A DNA stretch of 55,273 nt from a virus. Positions within the stretch are counted from its first letter, which is position 1. Each line of letters opens with the position of its first letter. The notes beneath the pieces are model-generated. The model was not told where the DNA came from, made no database searches, and was given only the letters and a program-made list of their open reading frames with translations. The DNA lies in IMG/VR virus record IMGVR_UViG_3300047157_000034, positions 1-55,273 of that record. One strand, given 5' to 3'. This document shows, piece by piece, positions 49,559 to 55,273 of this stretch. Both the position numbers and the translations under genes were made by a program.

Positions 49559-50631
49559 GTTATGGGGTAGCAGCATACGGGACTGATGGAAAATTAACAT
49601 TCCATAGCGATTATTCGTCGATAGTTTACTATGGAACAATGTCTACAACAACAAGTGCTATACGTCCTACTTATACAGGCGATCACCACATAGCTATTTC
49701 AAGTTCTATAAAAGATAGCAATTATGATATGGGGTGGATTGTACAGTACACTATTACATTAGATGTAGATTACATGATTCCTTTTTACTGTCCTACTTAT
49801 AGTGGGCAAGAAATTGCAATCATGGACATTATAAACGAAGGAACTACCTGGGTTGTTAACGTACTTTTTAGTGGTACGCAGTCTCAGTACCCTGCGTTAT
49901 ATGCTTTTTGCCCATTAACAGAAATATCTTCATCTGTTTCATTAAATAGTTACGGTATTGCTGTGTATGACTCAAGTAGTGCGCTTGTGTTTACAGATAG
50001 CAAACGACCTCTTCGTATTGATGAAGTTATATCTATTACTCACCCAAATTCAATAAAAACAGGGTCAAAAGGAACTTGTGGGTATTCTGGTGCAAGTAGT
50101 ACGTGCCATGTAAGTTTTACTCCTGATCAATCGCAAACGTATTCTGGTTCTATATCAAATACAGCAAACAAACTTTATCACATAGTACCATCTGCGTACG
50201 GAGGACTCGCGTACAATAACAATGGTACAGGCTCTCATTCATGCGGTTTTTTAAATTTATTTACTCGTAATTACTCGTGGGCTTATAAATCTTGGAACTC
50301 TTTTAGAGGTACGGTTGCACATCCGCGCGGCACTACAAACCATATTGCTGGATGGGAAAGTGATTTTAGTGGAGCTGCTTACCAATATGCGGAAGGCGGG
50401 TGCGGTATAGGAGGATTTTTAGGAGCGTTAATCGGTGTGTTTCTTGTAGTTTTTACAGGTGGTGCTGCTTTAGCTCTTATTGGCGGGGCTCTTGCAGGTT
50501 TTGTAGTCGGAGATTTGTCGGTAGGAACTGCACCTTCTATAAAAGCTTATGATGCTGATGAAGTATTTGACCAAAACGGTAGACCTGTTAATTTAATGGT
50601 AACAGATAAAACTTATTACGGGATTAGTTAG
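49555..50631 (+). CDS. Tail tip protein with membrane-like segment
   Basis: A 358-residue protein starting with GTG (overlap GTGA with the previous stop). It has two related beta units opening YGVAAYGTDGKLTFHSDYSS and YGIAVYDSSSALVFTDSKRP, an aromatic/Cys-containing central part, and a Gly/Ala-rich hydrophobic stretch (residues about 285-325: GGFLGALIGVFLVVFTGGAA and onwards) long enough to cross a membrane twice. Such a segment in a tail gene suggests insertion into the host membrane during DNA entry. Function inferred. Confidence 0.55.
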   Translation: MSYGVAAYGTDGKLTFHSDYSSIVYYGTMSTTTSAIRPTYTGDHHIAISSSIKDSNYDMGWIVQYTITLDVDYMIPFYCPTYSGQEIAIMDIINEGTTWVVNVLFSGTQSQYPALYAFCPLTEISSSVSLNSYGIAVYDSSSALVFTDSKRPLRIDEVISITHPNSIKTGSKGTCGYSGASSTCHVSFTPDQSQTYSGSISNTANKLYHIVPSAYGGLAYNNNGTGSHSCGFLNLFTRNYSWAYKSWNSFRGTVAHPRGTTNHIAGWESDFSGAAYQYAEGGCGIGGFLGALIGVFLVVFTGGAALALIGGALAGFVVGDLSVGTAPSIKAYDADEVFDQNGRPVNLMVTDKTYYGIS

Positions 50632-50639
50632 GAGATAAT

Positions 50640-50984
50640 ATGGCGTATAACAGAGAATTTATTGTTGATAAAATATATGTAATTGATGATTTTCATGGTT
50701 GGACTAAAGCAATTGCTCGGGTTGAAGCTTACTGGAAAATAACAAATACAGAGTACCCAAAAGGCTTTAAAAACTATGATTTAACTAAAGATCTTCCGAT
50801 TGAAGACATTACAAGAGATACATGGATTGAGATAAATGAAGTAACAAACAATGATATAGAAACATGGCTTACAGTTGGCATGACAACACAAGATAAACTT
50901 GAAATTGAATTAGACTCTCAACCAGAACTTATAAAAACAAATCGTATGGATAGCTGGGTTGTGCATTATGATAGAAATGCTTAA
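50640..50984 (+). CDS. Small conserved phage tail-region protein
   Basis: A 114-residue protein with AGGAG and ATG at 50640. Motifs IYVIDDFHGWTKAIARVEAY, then LTKDLPIEDITRDTWIEINE and IETWLTVGMTTQDKLE, resemble a small family common behind fibre/tip genes in marine phages in which an Ig-like strand set precedes a helical end. Function unknown. Confidence 0.55.
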   Translation: MAYNREFIVDKIYVIDDFHGWTKAIARVEAYWKITNTEYPKGFKNYDLTKDLPIEDITRDTWIEINEVTNNDIETWLTVGMTTQDKLEIELDSQPELIKTNRMDSWVVHYDRNA

Positions 50985-51058
50985 ACTAAAATTAACCAAA
51001 TCTTGTTTTCAATGTTGGTTTGGGCGTTTACTTTTACTTAGTTTTATTGTGGTTTTAG
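50969..51058 (+). CDS. Possible 29-aa hydrophobic peptide
   Basis: ATG 50969 overlaps the end of the previous gene by 16 bases and encodes MIEMLKLKLTNLVFNVGLGV plus YFYLVLLWF, with a hydrophobic C-terminal helix. No clear ribosome-binding site, but the overlap could couple it. The remaining gap to 51158 is AT-rich and holds no other gene. Low confidence because of its size. Confidence 0.25.
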
Positions 51059-51158
51059 GGTTTGAATTGTGGAGTTAGCTAAATAGTAATTTAAGTAAAA
51101 AGAAGAAAAGCATTGTTTTCGCGCGTAAATACGTGTTAACGTGTAAACAGGAGTATTT

Positions 51159-51425
51159 ATGTCTGAACCTCGACTAGTATTCGATGATAAATATCGAGTG
51201 GGAGAGTGGGTAGCCGAGCATATGCCTGACGGCGCATCCTGGCATGATTACTACGCAATGGGCGCTGAGGCAAACGGCGATTTAGTAAGTGGCATAGTGT
51301 TTGAAAACATGAACGCTCACAATGCTAACGTCCACATTGCAGTTAGCAAACCCACCAAGCTATTTTTGGAGCTTTTAGATCACGCTTTTATCTATGCGTT
51401 TGAAACTTGCGGCTTCGAAGATTAA
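51159..51425 (+). CDS. GNAT acetyltransferase, N-terminal part (frameshifted)
   Basis: ATG 51159 with CAGGAGT upstream. The 88 residues (MSEPRLVFDDKYRVGEWVAE...) contain strands and helices of a GNAT fold up to FLELLDHAFIYAFETCGFE. The frame ends early at TAA 51423-51425. One missing base near 51417-51421 puts it out of register with the C-terminal half: inserting a base gives TCGFERLTGLVEADHVKAL, an uninterrupted GNAT core. Phages often carry such acetyltransferases next to internal virion proteins; substrate unknown. It has its own upstream region with GTGTTAACGTGTAAAC. Confidence 0.65.
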   Translation: MSEPRLVFDDKYRVGEWVAEHMPDGASWHDYYAMGAEANGDLVSGIVFENMNAHNANVHIAVSKPTKLFLELLDHAFIYAFETCGFED

Positions 51426-51622
51426 CAGGACTGGTGGAGGCCGATCACGTTAAAGCTCTCCATTTAGATTTACATATTGGCTTCCAAGTTGAAGCTGTAA
51501 TGAAAGGGGCTGGGTCGTCTGGCCAAGATTTATTAATTCTCGTGCTTTGGCCCGAGAACTATCGTAGAGGAAAAAGGCTATGGGCAAAAACAATGTCGCC
51601 GCACCAGACTACGCTCCACTAG
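51407..51622 (+). CDS. GNAT acetyltransferase, C-terminal part
   Basis: This is the C-terminal half of the broken GNAT gene; the nominal TTG start is not meaningful. The residues RRLTGLVEADHVKALHLDLH and IGFQVEAVMKGAGSSGQDLL form the acetyl-CoA-binding end of the fold, with a V...N/H.KAL.LD...GF..E signature, then LVLWPENYRRGK. It overlaps the next gene by 43 bases. With the base restored the enzyme has about 155 residues. Confidence 0.6.
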   Translation: MRLRRLTGLVEADHVKALHLDLHIGFQVEAVMKGAGSSGQDLLILVLWPENYRRGKRLWAKTMSPHQTTLH

Positions 51623-52602
51623 CAGAAGCTAGCGCAGAAGCTGCTCGTATTCAAACGGGCTTAGGTCGCGAACAATTAGACTTTGCACGACAACAATATG
51701 ATCGATCAGCACCTATTCTTGAAGGAATAGCTCGCCAACAAATGTCTGCTCAAGATGAACAAATGGCGCAAGCAAGAGATTATTATAACTATCAGAGAGA
51801 TACATATCGTCCTCTTGAACGTTCTATAGTACAAGACGCAGAACGATTTAACACAGAAGCTTATCGAAATGAGCTTGCGTCAAAAGCAGCTGCTGATGCT
51901 GGACAAGCATTTGGTATATCACAACAACAAAACCAAAGAGCTATGGCAGCAATGGGAGCAAATCCTAATTCTGGAAGATTCGCAGGGATGCAAAACGCAT
52001 CTGGTTTGCAACAAGCAGCACTTCGCGCTAACGCTATGACAGGTGCAAGATCGCAAGCACAACAAATGGGGTATGCACGAAAGCTAGATGCAGCAGGATT
52101 AGGACGTGGATTAGCAGGCGCATCTGCTGCCGCATACGGCGGCGCTACAGGCGCAGGTTCTGCAGCAGGACAAAATGCTCAGTCGGCAGGCCAGAATTAT
52201 ATGGGTAACATGGCAATAGGTTCTGGTACAATAGGTGCAGGACAGCAAATGCAGCTGTCTGGACTAAGTAATGTTTTAAACAATCAGACGCAAACATATA
52301 TTAATACATCAGGTAGTTTCCTTGGTGATCTAGGTGGAATATTAGGTGGAGCGGCTTCTGCTTACACTGCATTTGGTTCTGATCGAAAGATAAAAGAGAA
52401 CATTGAAGAAGTTGGAGTCGACCAACGTACAGCATTAACCCTTTATGAGTTTAATTATATAGGCGATACTACACGTCGTTTCCGTGGAGTTATGGCTGAC
52501 GAAGTTGAAATGGTTTTCCCAGATGCAGTTATAGACACAGATTTAGGGTTTAAAGCAGTCGATTATGGTGCTCTCGGAATAGAGTTTAGGGAGGTAGCAT
52601 AA
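51580..52602 (+). CDS. Internal virion protein A with C-terminal S74 domain
   Basis: A 340-residue protein. The first 260 residues are Ala/Gln/Gly-rich and helical (EASAEAARIQTGLGREQLDF, then ARQQYDRSAPILEG), like the smaller internal core or ejected protein of T7-like phages. The end is a short peptidase S74-like domain: AFGSDRKIKENIEEVGVDQR with the S-D-R-K-I-K-E-N signature, FRGVMADEVEMVFPDAVIDT and GFKAVDYGALGI. S74 domains normally belong to fibres, so this fusion is notable. It precedes two further internal virion protein genes, overlapping the next by one base. Confidence 0.75.
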   Translation: MGKNNVAAPDYAPLAEASAEAARIQTGLGREQLDFARQQYDRSAPILEGIARQQMSAQDEQMAQARDYYNYQRDTYRPLERSIVQDAERFNTEAYRNELASKAAADAGQAFGISQQQNQRAMAAMGANPNSGRFAGMQNASGLQQAALRANAMTGARSQAQQMGYARKLDAAGLGRGLAGASAAAYGGATGAGSAAGQNAQSAGQNYMGNMAIGSGTIGAGQQMQLSGLSNVLNNQTQTYINTSGSFLGDLGGILGGAASAYTAFGSDRKIKENIEEVGVDQRTALTLYEFNYIGDTTRRFRGVMADEVEMVFPDAVIDTDLGFKAVDYGALGIEFREVA

Positions 52603-54329
52603 TGGCTCGTAAATCACCGTGGCAAGAATTTGCTGATAATTTTGATTCTGTTTATGGCACATTTCAAAAAGTAGGAAAGAATATTGAAACTAAGCGTCTT
52701 ATGGACGACGAAAAATTTACTGCAGAAGGTGGACTTGGTTTTGGGTTAGAGGGTAATGCGCTAGAAAAAGCTCGTTATAAAGCACTTGGTGACATTTACA
52801 CCAAATACGGTGATGCAGATAAAGGTCTTGCTGTTCGACAGCAATTATCAAATTTAGAACAAACAACACGGGCAAATGATATAGCTGAAGCAACGCTCAA
52901 TGAAACAATTGCACAAAAAGGTGATCTTGCATCACTATTATTAAAAGCCCAAATAGGAGATACGGAGGCAGGTGCAGAATTAAAACAAGCGCAAGCAAAC
53001 AAAATAACAACACTTCTAGGCGCAGACCTTGAATTTGCAATACAGACTGCTAAAAATGCAGGCTACACCGCTAACATAAACGGGGTAAAGGCTTATCTTG
53101 CAAAAGAAACTCAAGGAGAAACTTTAGACGCACAGCTATCAGATTTAAAACTAAAGATGGCACAGAATAAAGGACTTATAGCTGCAGCAGATAGCGAAAC
53201 CTACGAACAAAGTTTAATTGCAGGCCAAGAACAAATAATTGACAATGCAGGACTAGTAGCAAATCAGCGTAAACGTTCAGACGCAACTATAGATACTGAT
53301 ATACAATCAACAAACTTAACAAACCAAGTAGACATTTCTAAGAGTGAAACATTTTTAGCTTTTGAAGGTTTAAACCAAGAACTTTTTGGAGAAGAGCTTA
53401 AAAATCGTATATCAAAAGCTAAAGCTGATGGAAACACCTCGCAACTAGCAGAAATAGAGTCTGCCGCTTTTCTTAAATTTACAAAAGATTCTCAAGCGGG
53501 ACTTTACAAAGATGATGATAAAGCAGCGTCAGACGCGTTTATAAATATAGTAAAACAATTTGACCCAGGTAGAGCTGCTAAACTAGAAAGCGATTATACA
53601 GCAACTGAAGTTGGGCAAATAGCTAATAATGGGATGAAAGTCCAAAACGAAGTAGCATCGTTTTTACAAAACCAAGATTTCGAGGGGTTGGCTGAATATT
53701 TTGACGAGAAAAATGGAGATGATTTTGGTATTAAAATTACACGCACTGAAGCAGGAGGCGTTAAAATTGTAGAAACAGGTGCTAATGGTGAACCTGTAAA
53801 TACTATATTAGATGCTGCAGATCAGGCTACAGCTTTAGAAAATATGCAAGCACTTAGTACTTTTGGTAATACTGCTTCTTATGCTGAGTTGTTATTTAAG
53901 CGAGAGAAGGGTGAAGCAGAAGTAAGTAAATTAGAAGCTGAAACTGGTAGTATTAAAACAAGTACAGAGTACCAAGAAATTCTTAATGACTCAGCTAAAC
54001 TAAGTGAAGAACTAAAAAATAGCAATATGGAAACACGCACAGAATTAGCTAACGCTCAAATTGCCAAACTCAAACAAGAGGTTAAACAAGAAGAGGGACT
54101 AACTTGGAATAAAAAACAAGCTATAAAATCTTACGGTGCATGGTTAAGCAGTAGTGTGTACCGAGATCTAGTAGTGCTTCTTGAAGACGAACCTGAAATG
54201 CTTTTAAACTACCAAAACAGAATAAAACTAGGACTTGGTGTAATGGAAAAACCTCCAGCGGGAATAAAAACAGAAGACTGGTTAAAACTAGAGGACGTTG
54301 AAAGAGCAGAAATACTAGCGGCGGGATAA
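52602..54329 (+). CDS. Internal virion protein B (gp15-like)
   Basis: A 575-residue, almost wholly helical protein, rich in Ala/Glu/Lys/Gln. It begins MARKSPWQEFADNFDSVYGT, with repeated coiled-coil-like blocks such as LGDIYTKYGDADKGLAVRQQ and LKQAQANKITTLLGADLEFA. Its length and composition correspond to the middle internal virion protein of T7-like phages, which is ejected with gp16 to form the DNA-ejection channel. There is no catalytic motif. ATG shares one base with the preceding stop. Confidence 0.7.
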   Translation: MARKSPWQEFADNFDSVYGTFQKVGKNIETKRLMDDEKFTAEGGLGFGLEGNALEKARYKALGDIYTKYGDADKGLAVRQQLSNLEQTTRANDIAEATLNETIAQKGDLASLLLKAQIGDTEAGAELKQAQANKITTLLGADLEFAIQTAKNAGYTANINGVKAYLAKETQGETLDAQLSDLKLKMAQNKGLIAAADSETYEQSLIAGQEQIIDNAGLVANQRKRSDATIDTDIQSTNLTNQVDISKSETFLAFEGLNQELFGEELKNRISKAKADGNTSQLAEIESAAFLKFTKDSQAGLYKDDDKAASDAFINIVKQFDPGRAAKLESDYTATEVGQIANNGMKVQNEVASFLQNQDFEGLAEYFDEKNGDDFGIKITRTEAGGVKIVETGANGEPVNTILDAADQATALENMQALSTFGNTASYAELLFKREKGEAEVSKLEAETGSIKTSTEYQEILNDSAKLSEELKNSNMETRTELANAQIAKLKQEVKQEEGLTWNKKQAIKSYGAWLSSSVYRDLVVLLEDEPEMLLNYQNRIKLGLGVMEKPPAGIKTEDWLKLEDVERAEILAAG

Positions 54330-54331
54330 AA

Positions 54332-55273
54332 ATGAATCAAGCACAACGGGAACTTTTAGGTAAATTTTTAAACCCAAAAGATGATGAAGACGATGATAAT
54401 CTAACGCCAGCTACTTATACAAGTCCGCGCATTGGTTATGAGTCAGGTCAAGATCTTCTTATGTCTAGCCCTAATTACTTAACTGGCTTAGATGGAAGCG
54501 GCCCAAATACAGTTGGTCTAGCAAATGATTCTTTGTATGGTGGTATTCCTACGTCAAGCGCGGGTGGAGAAAACGAAGAAGAAAACACTGAGCAAAATAA
54601 TGTAAACGAAATTCAACAAAAAATGCTTGAACGTATGTTGTCTCAAAAGAATAGCGGTTCAGTGTCAGCTGACGCGCCGACAGGATTTTTAGATACAACT
54701 TATAATACTTCCCGTCGAGCTATATCAAACTTAGCTAATATCCCAAACGTGTCAATGGCAGAAGATTTTGCTACTTTAGCAAAACTTAAAAGAGAACGCG
54801 AAGCAAAAGATGCAGAACTAGAAGCTAAAGGAGAAGAGCGGCCTTGGTGGTATAAAATACTTACTTGGGAGAGAGCTGGCAAAGAAACTGCGGAAGAGTT
54901 AGATGCGTTAGCGGCTGACAAAGCAGGAGACGCATACGACAGAGCAAGATGGGCGCAAGAAAACTTTCCTATGTCCGAAGCGGGACAAAATCAACTTAGA
55001 GAAATAGTAGAAACTGATACGTGGTTCGGTCAAGATGGAGCAATTATGAAAGCTCTTTCTAGCCCTCTAGTCACAAGTTCTGCTATGTTGCAAGTTGCAG
55101 GAGAACAATTACCAACACTTGCGGCTGTAATGTTAACTGCAAAGAAAAATCCAAAGTTAGCAATGGGTATCATGGGAGGTTCTTCTTATCTCCAAGAACG
55201 TTATGGACAACTTTTAGAAGAAGCACAAAAAGCAGGATACGACTTAAGTAGACCCCAAGACGCGTTGAAAGCT
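54332..55273 (+). CDS. Large internal virion protein, N-terminal part (open at right edge)
   Basis: ATG 54332 starts two bases after the previous stop. The 314 residues visible are acidic and partly disordered at first (FLNPKDDEDDDNLTPATYTS), then helical with a hydrophobic stretch (GEQLPTLAAVMLTAKKNPKL, AMGIMGGSSYLQERYGQLL) typical of the membrane-active front of such proteins. The last complete codon ends exactly at 55273 and the window's first frame opens at base 1, so both ends can belong to one gene if the genome is circular or permuted. Confidence 0.7.
   Translation, partial: MNQAQRELLGKFLNPKDDEDDDNLTPATYTSPRIGYESGQDLLMSSPNYLTGLDGSGPNTVGLANDSLYGGIPTSSAGGENEEENTEQNNVNEIQQKMLERMLSQKNSGSVSADAPTGFLDTTYNTSRRAISNLANIPNVSMAEDFATLAKLKREREAKDAELEAKGEERPWWYKILTWERAGKETAEELDALAADKAGDAYDRARWAQENFPMSEAGQNQLREIVETDTWFGQDGAIMKALSSPLVTSSAMLQVAGEQLPTLAAVMLTAKKNPKLAMGIMGGSSYLQERYGQLLEEAQKAGYDLSRPQDALKA

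Overview
The window is the genome, or nearly all of it, of a lytic tailed phage of podovirus type. It encodes small and large terminase, a portal of about 677 residues, a scaffold, a major capsid protein, adaptor-type head-tail proteins and a set of T7-like internal virion proteins. There is no tail-sheath gene, long tape measure, integrase or recognisable lysogeny repressor. Several small families that I know mainly from marine phages are present (DUF6321-like, DUF6447-like, the QTQILGISAG periplasmic family, tail fibres ending in peptidase S74 chaperones). A marine bacterial host is therefore likely, but the host cannot be named from this sequence. Both window edges are open inside the same kind of gene (large internal virion protein) and in compatible reading frame, as expected for a circular or circularly permuted genome cut within that gene.

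Layout. (1) 1-4526, plus strand: the rest of the large internal virion protein, then four small basic proteins, closed by a strong terminator at 4564-4591. (2) 4590-21253, minus strand: the early/replication arm. Read in its direction of transcription it holds an early protein, an 8-bp repeat array, a tRNA-Trp, small early genes, a MoxR ATPase / DUF3150-like / VWA-metallopeptidase operon, a sigma region-4-only protein, a membrane-linked HTH protein, DNA polymerase A, Cas4/RecB-like and VRR-NUC nucleases, an HNH protein, an SNF2-like helicase, an AlpA-like regulator, SSB, and an AEP primase plus helicase. (3) 21254-21811: a 558-bp intergenic region with a promoter/operator, a predicted cloverleaf-like fold and a G-quadruplex/hairpin motif beside the terminase. 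(4) 21812-39648, plus strand: packaging, capsid, adaptors and an array of fibre genes. (5) 39690-44968: DUF6447-like protein, several Sec-exported proteins, a coiled-coil protein, then the lysis cassette (3TM holin, GH108 endolysin, small membrane proteins). (6) 44981-55273: tail nozzle/tip proteins, a GNAT acetyltransferase and the internal virion proteins.

The minus-strand arm takes over the cell and replicates the DNA. The plus-strand arm packages it, builds the particle and lyses the host. The arms diverge around 21.25-21.8 kb and converge at the 4.56-kb terminator.

A major caveat is that many conserved genes are broken by single-base indels: the large virion protein (three +1 breaks plus an in-frame stop), primase-helicase (two), SSB (one), GNAT (one) and a tail fibre (a compensating pair that creates an in-frame TGA). 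Most sit in or beside short homopolymers and nearly all are one base too many. Uncorrected sequencing or assembly errors explain this better than biology, so the broken genes should be read as probably intact in the real phage.

The most interesting items are the ATGACGTT/AACGTCAT repeat array (candidate origin or operator), the structured and G-rich segment upstream of the terminase, the phage-encoded MoxR/VWA module, and the run of exported envelope proteins that includes a pilin-like/chaperone-like pair.
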